In this document: in pieces, positions 45,540-57,043 of the stretch
Position numbering within the stretch: the first letter of the stretch is position 1
How the letters are laid out: every line of letters begins with the position of its first letter
Assembly (NCBI GenBank): GCA_014529385.2
Contig: CM043960.1
Coordinates: forward strand, 122,437,043 to 122,501,042
Source of the DNA: Adiantum capillus-veneris
Taxonomy: Eukaryota; Streptophyta; Polypodiopsida; Polypodiales; Pteridaceae
Reading direction: 5' to 3'
Length of the DNA stretch: 64,000 bases
The notes under the pieces: generated by a model
What the model saw: the letters and a program-made list of their open reading frames with translations, nothing else
Told to the model about the DNA's origin: nothing
Database searches by the model: none
Position numbers and translations under genes: made by a program

Positions 45540-48500
45540 GTCTGAGACGCAAGATGCTGATGCGTGCATGTTGGCTCACTCCTGGCCGTAGAGAGAGAGA
45601 TAGAGAGAGAGAGAGAGCAGTCTGAGACGCAAGATGCTGATATACACACAAAAATCACGTTAAAAAAATTCACGCTGCAGTCTGGGACTCAAGATGCTAA
45701 TATAGACACAAAAACAAGGTAAAAAATTTCACGATGATATTGTTAGTCTAAGACTCCTGAGAAGGGATGTTGTGTCAACACAAAAAAATTCACGGTGATA
45801 TTGTTAATCTAAGGCTGCTGAAAAGGGAGGCTGTGCCTCTCTCCAGATGCAGCCACCTATGTTTGAATTCATCTAGCTCTACACAAGATGCTGATGCGAA
45901 GCAAGGGCCTCTGTCCATATGCAATCACCTACGTATGCATCTTGAAGGAATGTGACTCTAAGCAAGATGTTGATATGGGCTTAAAAATTTACTCTGATAT
46001 TATTAGTGAGGGATTGTTGTGAAACATTGTTGTGCTTGGCAATGTCTTGATCGATATATATGCCAAATGTGGTGCACTTTGTAAACCAGAAAAAGTTCTT
46101 GAGAACCCTTTATCCAAAATGCCGTCTCTTGGAGTGCATTGATTGCGGGATATGCCAGAGAGAGAGAGAGAGAGCTATGATGAGGACTTAACTAATACAA
46201 TCCTTGTCTAAACCAATGTTTGGGTTATGAAACAAAAAAAAGATCTAAGGCCGCAATCACCTACGCGTGCATCTGAAAGGCATGCGCATTGTGTATGCAA
46301 GATGTTGATATGGACACACAAATTCTCGATGATATTGTTAGTCTGAGGCTACTAAAAAGAGATGTCGTGCTCGGCACTGCCTTGGTCACTTTGTATGCCA
46401 AATGTGGTGCACTTGAGAAAGAACAAAAAAGTGCTTGAGGAGCTTTTTATCTAGAATGTTTTCTCTTGGAGTGCATTGATTGCGGGATGCGTGTAACAGG
46501 AATAGGCCAAAAAGCTCAAGGCTATTTTTAGTGGATGCAAAGCAAGGGCATCTCTCTAGATACAATCACGTACGCATGCATCTTGACCTTCTGTACCAAG
46601 GCACTAGGATTCATGCTGATATTCGCGATAGTGGGTAGCTTGAAACAAATGCATACTTGAAAAAATGTTGGTCATTATGTATGTCAAGTGTTGTCAGTGC
46701 GCAACACGTCTTTGACGAGCTTACTGTATGGGACATCGTCTTGTGAAACGCATTGATTGCAGGATATGCTCAACAGATATGCAGTCACCTATGCATGCAT
46801 CTTGAAGGCATGTGGCTCTATCCAAGATGTTGATATGGGATTAAATATTTTCTATGATATTGTGAGCCAAGGGCTGTTGCAAAAATTGTCGTGCTTGGCA
46901 ATGCCTTGCTCCACACACACACATTTTCTCTCGCAACACCCCCAAGCAAGTAGCAATAAAGGCTAGACAAGCAAAATTGGGGAGCAAGAGATTGAGTCTT
47001 TCTTTTGTGAGCTCACTTATAGACTGTGCTAAGGAGAAGTTATGTACCAAGGCAATAGCATTCCTGTTGATATTTGTGATTGTGGTTACTTGAAATGAAT
47101 GCATACTTGGGGAAAATGTTGGTCAATATGTATGTCAAGTGCGGTGCACCTATTAAGAGGTTAGTGTGCGGGATGTCATCTTGTGGAATGTAGTGATCGC
47201 AGGATCTGCCCAGACAAGGCTAGGAAGCTGTGGGCTGTTTTCAGTTAGTGCGTAGCAAGGGCCTATCTCTAGACGCAATCACCTACGCGTGCATCTTAAA
47301 GGCATTCACATTGTGGCTCTACGCAAGATGTTGATATACACAAAAATTCACGATGATATTGTTAGTCTAAGGCTGTTGAAAAGGGATGTTATGCCAATCT
47401 ATTTTCAGTAGAGGGCCTCTCTCCAGATGCAATCACCTATGTATGAATTCATGTGGCTCTATGCAAGATGTTGATGCGAAGCGAGGGCCTCTGTCCATAT
47501 GCAATCACCTACGTATCCATCTTGAAGGAATGTGACTCTACGCAAGATGTTGATATGGGCTTAAAAATTTACTCTGATATTATTAGTGAGGGGCTGTTGC
47601 AAAAGATTGTTGTGCTTGGCAATGCCTTGATCGATATGTATGCCAAATATGGTGTGCTTTGTAAAGCAAAAAAAGTTCTTGAGGACCTTCTATCCAGAAT
47701 GTCGGCTCTTGGAGTCCATTGATTGCGGGATATGCACAACAAACGTAGGGCCAGAGAGCTCCAGGCTGATTTCAATGGCGGATGAAAAGCGAGGACTCCT
47801 CTCTAGGTGCAATCATATACGCGTGCATCTCGAAGGCATGTGACTCTGCAAGATATTGATATGGGCATAAAAATTATTGCTGATATTGTTACTCAAGGGA
47901 TGTTGAAAAAGGATATCGTGCTTGACAATGCCTTGGTTGACATGTTTGCTAAATGTGGTGCCCTTAAGAGAGCACAAAAAGTGCTCGAGGAGCTTTCTGT
48001 TTGGAGTGTGGACTCTTGGAATGCATTGATTGAAGGATTTGCCACACAGGGGTAGGGCCAAAAAGCTCCAGTCTGTTTTCAGCAGATGCGAAGCAAGGGC
48101 TTCTCTCCAAATGCAATCACTTACGTATGCATCTTGAAAGCATGTGGCTCTACGCAAGATGCTGACGTGGGCACAAAAATTCACAATTGTATTGTTAGTT
48201 AGAGGCAGCTAATGAAAAAAGATATCGTACCTCGCACTGCCTTGGTCGATATGTATGCCAAGCATTGATTGTGGGATACGCACAACAAGAGCAGGGCTAG
48301 AAATCTCTAGGCTGTTTTCAGCAGATGCAAAGTGAAGGCCTTTGTCCATATAAAATCACCTGCGTGTGCATCTTGAAGGCACGTGACTTTATGCAGGATG
48401 TCGATATGGGCTTCAAAATTCACTCTATATCATTAGTCTCGGGTTGTTGCAAAAAAATGTCATGCTTCACAATGCCTTGGTCGATTTGTACACCAAATCT

Positions 48501-49270
48501 GGTGTACTTTAGGGAGCACACAAAGTGCTAGAGGACATTCCTGTCTGGAATGTCGTCTCATGGAGTGCAATAATTACGGGATATGTGCAACGAAAGCATG
48601 TTGAAGGCATGTGGCTATATGCAAGATGATGATATGTGCATAAAAATTCACATTGATATTGTTAGTTAGGGAATGTTGAAAAAAATATCGTTCTTGGCAT
48701 TGCCTTGGTTGATATGTATGCCAAATTTGGTGCACTTCAGAAAGCACAGAAAGTGCTTGAGGAGATTTTTGTTTGGAACATCCTCTCTTGGACTGTATGG
48801 ATTGCGGGATCTGCACAACAGGACCAAGTCAAAAATCTTTATGCTATTTTCAACCGATGCAAATCGAGGGCCTCTCTCCTAATGCAATCACGCACGTGTG
48901 CATCTTGAAAGCATGTGGCTCTATGCAATGTTGGTATGGCCATAAAAATTCATGTTGATGTCGTGCTTGGCAATGCCTTGATTGACATGTTTGCTAAATG
49001 TGGTGCAGTTTAGAGAGCACCAAAAGTTCTTGAAAAGCTTTCCGTCCAGAGCTAGAATGCACCGATTGCAAGTTTTTCCCCACAGGGATAGTTTTTGGCT
49101 GCTGCGAAACGATGGCCTCTCTCTTGCTTGCATGATTTGTTCCACAAGGGCGACGCCAGAACCTCCAGGCTGTTTTCAACAGATGTGAATTGAGGGCTCT
49201 TGGAGAAAGATGTCATACTTGGCCGTGTTTTGATTGATATGTATGCTAGATGGGGTGCCCCAAAGACTGT
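45540..49270 (+). pseudogene. Decayed PPR (PLS-type) gene: about eleven partial repeat units
   Basis: PPR proteins bind organelle RNA, usually for editing, splicing or stability in plastids and mitochondria. Repeated pieces read, in changing frames, AITYVSILKECDSTQDVDMG, GNALIDMYAK.G.L and KAQKVLEEL....SWNALI.G. MYAKCGAL-like motifs lie near 46060, 46400, 46680, 47125, 47635, 47945, 48255, 48490, 48715, 48990 and 49240. The best preserved pieces are 47453-47722 and 47807-48055. Neighbouring units are similar in DNA as well as protein (AAGATGTTGATATGGGC, TGCATCTTGAAGG), pointing to tandem duplication. Every unit is broken by stops or frameshifts. No E or DYW domain and no transit peptide are visible. 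Confidence 0.85.
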
Positions 49271-50252
49271 GAGCTTGTGCATGTGTATGTGTATGTGTGT
49301 GAGCTTATGGACGGACAATCCAACAGATTCAACCTACCCTAAGACAACGGACATGAAAATTAATGCAAGTAATGGTAGGCATGATAGAAAAACTGAATGT
49401 GATAGTCAACATGTTGGCAGAAGTTGGGGAAGGGATGACGATGACACAACACATATTGGTGCCAAGGTGATGCAACAATACAAGGGAGGTCTAGCAACCG
49501 ATCCATCCAACATTGTTCTTCAATGTAGACGACCAAGCAAAGGTACACTTATATTTCGTGTTTTGATTTCCTCTCTGTGATTTCAAAAGTTCTTAGATTA
49601 CATCCTGTATACAATAAAGCAATGAATTTATATCATTTTTATTGAAAACATTTCATATGAAGGTGGCAAAGACTTGTTATCCCCAACAAAGGGACATACG
49701 AACAATACACAAACACATGGCAACGTCGAATGATACATGTCTTTATAAAACATCGGTAATGAGTTCTCCTTTAATAACTATAATATTTTTACAATAGAAA
49801 GCTCTTTCGACACCGGAGGAGAAGCATAAGTCCCCCTTCAACACTGGAGGGGATAAAAGTGGCCGGAGAAGGGCACGTTCCCTACGGTATCTTTATAAAT
49901 GTGGAGAACGGTGCCAACTCCACACCATATATATGTATGGTTTTTTCTTCTTTTTACGGGCACAAGCATCGCAAATGCACGACATGCTTTCGATTTTATT
50001 ATAGTATGGAAATGTTTACATCCACAATCTTTTCACTCAAAATCTCATTTGTGATGCGAGGTCATAGAGTTTTTGGTGAAAGCTTTGAGGAGAGATGCTA
50101 TGGCACGAGCTATGCCATGCGGTAAAATCCTCACCACTATCACTTTTTTACTTCTTACCATTTACCATATACATAGTGAAGCAATCAAGGAAAACTAGTT
50201 TTTTGTGCTGGCCCGGTTTAGTGTGCCTCGAGATCCCGCCCCCAACCCCAAC
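49271..50252. other. No confirmed gene; possible upstream exon material
   Basis: A frame at 49310-49580 (SWGRDDDDTTHIGAKVMQQY) follows the last PPR piece and is of unknown origin. It ends near a GT at 49542. TATA-like words (GATAAAAG, 49853; TTTATAAATG, 49890) lie upstream of the bromodomain gene, but none is convincingly its promoter. Confidence 0.4.
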
Positions 50253-50293
50253 CGTCGATCCCATTACTTGGCGCCGCATTAAATATAGGTGTT
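50253..50293 (-). repeat. Dispersed repeat, copy 2 (inverted relative to 44251-44294)
   Basis: Reverse complement begins AACACCTATATTTAATGCGG and includes GTAATGGGATCGACG. Nearby, GCTGGCCCGGTTTAG (50207-50221) also matches 44575-44589 (GCTGGCCCAGTTTAG), but in direct orientation. Confidence 0.7.
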
Positions 50294-50362
50294 AGTCTCA
50301 AGGTACGAAGAGGATACGCTGGGCGAGTAAAATTTGAATTTGCTCTGATCTAAGCCTGTCAA

Positions 50363-51154
50363 ATGACAAAGGTGAAGGTAAAGGGTTCTTTCCTGTCGAA
50401 ACCTGCAGAGAAAGGCCGCCCTGCCGCAGAGGACTACCCTGTCGACGAAGAAGACGATGGGCAAGACGATCTTGAAGGCAAAACCAATAACATACCCTTT
50501 GTCAATGCAAATAGCAAGGGGAAACGGGGTCCCCGAGGAGCAGGTAGACCCACACACAGGGATTCATCTGGTTTGCAGAGCAGTGATTCTGCGCTCGGAA
50601 CCTCTTCCAGTAGGGGCTTGGATGATGATGATGACGACACCGGAGACTCTGCTCATAATGAGTCAGGCCAAGATCATGGGTCCATGGACAATGCAGCCAT
50701 AGACAGTGCACGGCGTGGTAGTATTCGTGTGAAGGTGAAACCCTCAAAATTTAGGGAGAACAGCCATGCTACACCAGAGGGAAGATCCCCATTAAAGAAG
50801 AAACATGGAGCTCCCCCGCTCGACTCACCTGGCTACAAACAGCTGATTCATGCCAGGGATTATACCTTAGCAAACCAACAAGGACACCTCCCAAATGAGC
50901 TTAGCACTGCGCTAATGGTAGCCTAATAGATTTCTTCTTCTTTAATTCCATGGATCCATAATTTTCTTGGAACTGAAGGATATCCTTCTTGCCATCAGTT
51001 AATACATATACGTATACGTATACATGTATGCATGCAACTTACATAAATGAATACATAAAAGACACATATGAACAAACACATATAGATACAAACAACTATT
51101 GTCACACACACACACACACACACACAAGGGTTGCGTGAAAGAATGTATTCATGT

Positions 51155-51201
<47 letters not shown>

Positions 51202-52037
51202 AAGATACTCATCTACACATGCATGTGTGTTTATTTAGTATTAGCAGACACATGCCGTGCAGATCGTGCATTATTTTCCAAGTTTCTACCACTTGATATT
51301 TTCAATCTTAGTTCCTATCAACTAAAATTCTTTCTGTCTAATGCTTCTGGTTTTGTAACTTTCCTGTATGGGTGAACCCAGGAACTCATGGATTCATCTA
51401 GGTCTCATCTACTGTGTTGCACCAGTTCTTTGAGAACTTATCTTTCTGAATGCAGGTTGTGAAGAAAATCATGAGGATGGATGCAGCCGAACCTTTTAAC
51501 ATTCCTGTTGATCCAGTGGCTCTTGGAATTCCGGTAATGCAATCATAGAACAAAGTTTGTAGTTGTAAAACCAAATAGTTTTAACAGATCCTGAAAGCAT
51601 TCATGAGCTTTATGTCATTTAATTTGAGGAATTTGATATATTCATATGACAAAGTTGGCCAAGACCCATTTTTGTATGATATTTCAAAAAGTTAACATCT
51701 TTTGAAAGACACATGGTTCTGTCATTCCCAGGACTATTTTGACATTGTAAAGAGACCCATGGACCTTGGCACAATTTGTAAGACCTTGGAAAGAGGTGGA
51801 AAGTATAGAAGCTCTCAAGATGTTTATGAAGATGTTCAATTAGTGTGGACGAATTGTCGCATTTACAATCAGAAAGGAGACCCAATTTTAGACCTATTAG
51901 CAAGAGTAAAGAAGAATTTTATGAAATACTGGACAGCTGCTGGATTGTATACAGAAAAGTCTCCAGGTATGCCATCAGGTTGCATTGAGGAAGTGGTTTG
52001 GCTTCTCTCACAAATATTAGTTCTTGTGCGTGTTTGA
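50363..52037 (+). CDS. Bromodomain protein gene, three exons (3' end uncertain)
   Basis: Bromodomains read acetyl-lysine on histones in the nucleus. Proposed exons are 50363-50917, 51456-51533 and 51732-52037, joined in phase 0 by GTAGCC...TGCAG and GTAATG...CCCAG introns. Exon 1 encodes a 185-residue acidic and Ser/Gly-rich N-terminus with a basic patch (SPLKKKHG). Exon 2 gives VVKKIMRMDAAEPFNIPVDP, the first helix and ZA loop. Exon 3 gives DYFDIVKRPMDLGTI, the second helix and CRIYNQKGD, whose Asn is the acetyl-lysine contact. The fold is therefore complete (about residues 186-290), ending KKNFMKYWTAAGL. Reading on to 52037 gives about 312 residues. A GT at 51967 could instead splice to an exon I did not find. 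Start is the first ATG of the open frame. No lesion is seen. Confidence 0.72.
51102..51200 (+). repeat. (CA)n microsatellites in bromodomain intron 1
   Basis: Two (CA)n runs (about 51103-51126 and 51159-51200) are separated by a 33-bp non-repeat sequence. A short ATACGTATACGTATACATG alternating stretch lies at 51007-51025. All are intronic in the proposed model. Confidence 0.9.
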
Positions 52038-52631
52038 GAGAGGCAGAAAAAGAAGAAAGAAAGAATTGGTTTGCTTCTCCCTCATGAGTGTGTTTGTGTT
52101 TGGGAGAGAGAAATCAAATGAAATGTAATGTTTATTTATGTCTGCACCCCTTTGAGGCCAGAAAATTACATCATCCTCTTATGATCCAAATGTCTAATAC
52201 AAGACTAAGGTAAAGATATGTAAAAAATTGTATACAAATCAGTGAAGTAGCGCCAGCTCTGATCTCTTGTGTAGGCTGTCACTAGAAGTGTCTTGACAGA
52301 AACTCTCATAAGCTGCTGCATCATTGCATCAGTCTCTTTCTATTTGAAATCTTTGTAGGAGTTGAGCTGAATTCAGCGCTGGTAAATAGATTTTTGTGAC
52401 AAGGATGAGGGCATCAAGATCTACTAATCTCTGCAGCTCTGTCCAGGAGAGTCCCATGTACTAAAAAGTGACGTGTCCCACTTTCTGCTGAGGGGTGTTG
52501 CTCCGGAAGAAATCTATCACCTGCTGCTGAATGGGTCCTATCTTTCAGGGTGTGGAACTTCCTAATAAAGCATGTCTGCATCTGCTCAAGTCTAGCAAGG
52601 AAAAACAAAGGCATCTCTGATCAATGTATTT
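52038..52631. other. No confirmed gene downstream of the bromodomain exon
   Basis: No further bromodomain-gene exon is recognised. A minus-strand frame at 52414-52614 (LARLEQMQTCFIRKFH...) faintly suggests transposon coding but cannot be assigned. Confidence 0.4.
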
Positions 52632-53106
52632 TGTAACTGGAAAAGGCACCAATCGAAAGAACTGGAAACAACTTTAGCACTTAAACACTTGAACATAAAG
52701 AGAACTTCACACTTGAGACGAGACACGGAGTGGCAAAGTTCCACTCCCACTTGCACTGGTCTCCAACTAGGTGTTTCTGTATTTCTTTATTTATTGATAT
52801 CCACAGATACAATTGCCATGAGGAGCACTTGTCCAGACTTCGCAATAGCACAAGATTGAGAATGACTCCCCCAAGGCCATTAATTTATAGGCTCTTGGCC
52901 TTTTGCTTCTACAAGTGCTCAAAAGCACGAAAGTCAATTGCTTAAAAAAACCAAAAGCTCCAAAAGCTCAAAAAGTCAATGCTTCAATAACTTTTCAACG
53001 CGTAAATGCCATGCCAGCTCATTGTAAGGATACCACACCATCACCCGCGTTTCCATCGCAAATCACGTTGCAAATTTTCGAGCAGTTTTCGGGCCGCTTT
53101 ACATAG
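52632..53106 (-). repeat. LTR fragment, family G (minus orientation)
   Basis: Similar over about 400 bp to 61720-62120: both begin TGTAAC.GGAAA.GGCAC on the + strand and contain GTATTTCTTTAT, GAATGACTCCCCC and ACAAGTGCTCAAAAGCAC. On the minus strand they end GTTACA, as an LTR should. Orientation is inferred from the AATAAAGAAATAC polyadenylation-like motif read on the minus strand. Confidence 0.65.
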
Positions 53107-53789
53107 TTTTGGGTCTCTTGCTTCGGTGTATGATTGGGTCGATGATGTCCTGTAGCTTTAAGTCTATAGGGAGAAAACAACCCAATGATTGGGAAAAATA
53201 TGTTTAGCTTAGCCTCGAATCGGTTAGAAATTCAAGACAGTCGGTTGTATGGGAGTCGAAATGGGAAACATTCTGCTTGGACTTTTGCAAGATAAAGCTA
53301 CAAAAGTTCCGCTTTCGGCCTAGCTTAGAGGGATTTGCGTATGTTCAGGAAAACACACTGCTGTGGCACCGGGTTTTTTTTTGACATTATTTTGGGCTTG
53401 GGCACTTGGAATATGGACCTAATTGTTTGGCCTCCTAAAATAGAGCTTGACGTGGCCGCCCAATGTAGAGCTTGGTATGAAGGGGGGACAACCTAAGTTT
53501 GGATATAACCGGCCAGTACACAGTAGAGGGCGGTACTAATCCAATTACCGGTTAACTTTACACAGAGCACTGAGAAGAAAAGAGAGCACAGATGCGTCCA
53601 GTGACTAGAATCACTGTGTAAACGAACTTCAAATAGTTACAGGGAATGGCCATTTTCAGGTCCTCGTTCCCCGTTCCATCCCAATTTCTTGTTCCGGATC
53701 CCCGTTGCGTGTTTCAAACGTGAGTATCCGAAACAAGGAATGGCATTTCATGCATGTTGTCGTTCCACGTTCCCCTTTCCGGGTAACTA
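53107..53789. other. No gene seen
   Basis: No coding domain is recognised. Probably old retroelement sequence between LTR fragments. Confidence 0.45.
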
Positions 53790-53845
53790 TGACACGAAGA
53801 CCGACACCCCAAAGTTTGGCGCCCCTTTCGGTATTTCTTTATTCA
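53790..53845 (-). repeat. LTR fragment, family G (R-region piece)
   Basis: Minus strand reads AATAAAGAAATACCGAAAGG then GGCGCC. The same words occur in the + orientation at 61285-61320 and in variant form at 52775 and 54970. Confidence 0.6.
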
Positions 53846-54839
53846 ATTGAGAATGGACGTTTCAAACACTTAGAGCCAACTCTCATCAAGCTGTCCAAAC
53901 GTGTCAAGGACTGAAATTGCAGGTTTCCGACCTGATTTCGATAGCACAATGGTGCCAAAACGTCAAAAGTATACGTCTAAGTGTCAAAGGTGCAATGGGA
54001 AAGGGTGAATCGGGTGAGAAACTTGTCTGTTACCGCGAGCAAACCTCCTCTCCATACCGGGCAGCCAATAGATCTCGGATCTATCACGATGGATCTCCTC
54101 GACATCAAGATCCTAGCGTGTACCACCCACCTAATGGGCACGGGGACTCACCGCAGGCAATGCCACACCGAGAGGGTGTGTACACAACAAGGGAGAGGGA
54201 GCGCTAGTAGGGGAGAGAGATTGTTGGAGAAAACGCTGGAGAGAGAGATCGATGGTGGATAAAAAAAAGCTAGAGAGAGGTGAAGCCGCACACACAAAAC
54301 GCTAGCAGTGAAAAATGCTAAAGCGAGAGAGTGTGCCCAAATGCAGAAGCTCTGTAGTGATCACAACACATGTTAAAAATACAAGAGGAGGGGTTGCATA
54401 TATAGGCAAATCCTAGATTTTCCCTCCTACTGCAAAACCCACGATCCTGATAAATGGCTAATAAATGCTAATAAATATGTAAACTCATTGAAAGTGACCT
54501 GACACACATATTTGGTAGTAGAACTGCAAAGCACTCTATATTCTGACCCCGGGAAACCCTAGGAACAGGGGTCCCGCCTCATGCCAGCCTACCGGGTGAG
54601 CAACACTGTGGACTGCATCGTCGAGGACAAGTACGTCTACCTCAAATATGGCCGGGCACAACCACAAAAAAACCCACTCCCTAATCTGCTCCTGGGAGAT
54701 ACTGGAGTAGACAGGAATCTGAACTCTAGCATCCCCTCTTAGCTCTTGGACGGGAAACAAGTCCGGCATGAGAGGATAATGTTACCTGTGGAAGAGGTTT
54801 GGTGAGGATGTGTCATGGGACGGGGGCGCCACGTGCCAA

Positions 54840-55250
54840 CATAAAAGAACAGATTGAACACTTTTAGCACTTCAAGTAACATGGAACTGAAAGAGAGAGT
54901 GCACGACACACGAGACGTGGAGTGGCGGAATTTCCACTCTGAGAGAGCATTGGCCCCAAACCTTGGTGCCCCTTTCGGTATTTCTTTATATTACTTGAAC
55001 TCGGTACAATGCCGGTACTCACGCTCTGCACCTTCACCCAGAAGAGTGCCAGAGACTGAGCCCTGTGCTCATATGTAAAGGCCCTTGGCCTATGAAAAGT
55101 AGTTTACATGAAAAGCTTCAAATTCAAAATGATATGGCCCTAAAAGCACTAGCGAAATCTTCAAACTCAAAATGATATGGCCCTAAAAGCACTAGTGCCC
55201 AAAAATTGCCAAATGTTTTATGGAAATTTGTATAGGTGCCACGTAAGCAG
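54840..55250 (-). repeat. LTR fragment, family G, with a 43-bp tandem duplication
   Basis: A third diverged copy of the family (TAGCACTTCAAG..., GTGCCCCTTTCGGTATTTC). Inside it, CTTCAAA.TCAAAATGATAT is duplicated in tandem at 55116 and 55159. Confidence 0.6.
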
Positions 55251-55554
55251 CTAGCGTAAAACACGGAATTCCGTACTTATTGCCACGTAAGCATTGCCAG
55301 CGTGAATTACGGAACTTTGTCAATAGAGCTGCCACTTCATCAAGCTCGCCACACGAGATTGTGAGTGTGTTTGTGTGTGTATGCGTGGTTCTGCTTTATT
55401 TTATTGCCTTTAGGTCCCCTGTGCCCCATCGGACGGGGTCTTGTAAATCTGGTGGGAACTCTTCTTTAAAAATAGGACACTCGGCAAGACTTTGCACGTG
55501 GTAAAACTTCTTCTGCTGCTTCTACTTCTTCACTTAGGGTTTAGGCCCCTTGGC

Positions 55555-55870
55555 CGGGATTTGGAGATTGGCTCCGTTCTTTAGTGGCTTGACACGGCAA
55601 CAGTTTGTGACAAGATGTTGGCAGGGTTACTAGTCGGATAGAGCCATCCTTGGTCTTCTCACGAACAAAATGGTACTGTATCTCTATATGCTTGGTCTGG
55701 GCATGGAACACCAAGTTCTTCGCGATGGCTATACAACTCTGGTTGTCAAGAGTACATGACGGTCGTCTGTTAGGGAAATCCCATCTTCAAAAGTAGCCTC
55801 CGAATCTACACTGACTCACATGTAGCATTGCAAGCAGCTCGATACTCTGCCTCTGTGGAAGATTTGTCAC
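55555..55870 (-). pseudogene. Ty1/copia RNase H C-terminal remnant
   Basis: Translating the minus strand from 55869 gives DKSSTEAEYRAACNATCESV, a stop, then IRRLLLKMGFP. Shifted frames then give the conserved copia pattern for S-x-x-IA-x-NPVFH and HIE-x-x-HFVRE (SHREELGVPCPDQAYRDT). The STEAEY block contains the catalytic Glu of copia RNase H. Several lesions are present. The rest of the copia Pol is absent. It belongs to a minus-orientation element whose LTR may be one of the family G fragments nearby. Confidence 0.75.
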
Positions 55871-55989
55871 GTGACACATCCCAACCCTATGTGTCCGTGG
55901 ACAAGCTACACCACAGCAGGGTTCAGTTAGTCCAGTCAGTCTAGATTAGCAATGATCTGGCACTTTTGTGAGTCTATTCGTAGACCGTG

Positions 55990-57030
55990 CATGCCCAGTC
56001 ACTGAGTGTAGATGCATATCCTCCGGTTGCACATAGCATGATCATCAGTATTCCCTTCAGATCGATCAGATTCAGTCAAGGGAATTTTCCAGTGCATTTA
56101 GCCTATTTTCCTATTTTTGGTTATTTTCACTTATTATTTTTAAGTGACTTTCCAACAAAAGTAGGTAGGGCAATTTTGCTAAGTTAATATATAAGCAAAC
56201 CCAAGTTAGCAGTTTTGGCAGAAGAGGCAGCAGGAGCTTCCCGCTCAACAGGCAACTTCTCAGCAGTACACCCTCAAGCAACCCTGGCGTTTCCTGTACC
56301 CAGCAGTAAATCTCAGCCCCTTGGCGTTTTCTAGCTTGGCTACATCGCCAGAGATCCAGAACCCCCACCCCTTGCATGATCACCCCCAACACCATTCAGC
56401 CCTGGCGTTTTTCAATCAGCCTCATCGGCGTTTTTGGTTTTCTGTCCCAGAACAGCCTAGCGTTTTTGGCTAGCAGCAAAAGTGCATCAGCGTTTTTGTT
56501 TTATAGCCCATTGGTAGCAGAATACACAGCGTTTTCAACTTATGACACAGTAGTAGAATCAGCCCCAAGTTGGTTGCAGAAGTTCCCCCAAATTCAGCCA
56601 TTAAAACGCAGCCAAAACAGTCATTTTCAGCCACCGAAACAGTCCCTAATTTCAGCGATTAAAAGATCCCAGATTTCAGCCATCAAGTCGTCGTCGTCAT
56701 CACCGTTGTCGTCATCGGCATAGTCCAAGTTGCATCAGTCCATTGCATACGCATTGTACCACTTTGTGCAATCGAAGTAGACCACTCTCGCCGACGAGAG
56801 TGGGGCCTTCGGAGGAGGGTTTTACAACCTCTCGGGTGTCGTATCTCTTCTCTCTCCTTCTCTCAGTCTCATTCACTTGCACGCACAATATCCACTCACT
56901 TTGTTCGTGATCATAGCACTCTCCATAAAGACGGAAGGCTCTCTCCTTCCCTAAGAACTAAAAGGAACCTTGAGCAAATAAAGATCACTAATCTTGAGAA
57001 AATACAACATTCATTCCGCTGCACCTAAGA
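55990..57030 (+). repeat. Gypsy-F LTR (left copy), start not fixed
   Basis: The right end is fixed by the primer site at 57032. A TATA-like TATATAAGC lies at 56188-56196. A cluster of GCGTTT words occurs between 56287 and 56545. A promoter-proximal block at 56590-57030 is repeated at 57992-58433. The left end could lie anywhere between about 55990 and 56170. Confidence 0.65.
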
Positions 57031-57031
57031 T

Positions 57032-57043
57032 TGGTATTAGAGC
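57032..57043 (+). other. Gypsy-F primer-binding site, copy 1
   Basis: TGGTATTAGAGC, initiator Met tRNA type, one mismatch. The second copy is at 58435-58446. Confidence 0.8.

Noticed and set aside
44697-45673. ORFs with long SLSLSL or ERERER runs
   Set aside because: Artefacts of the (GA)n tracts.
50995-51375. ORFs with HTHTHT or CVCVCV runs
   Set aside because: Artefacts of intronic CA microsatellites.
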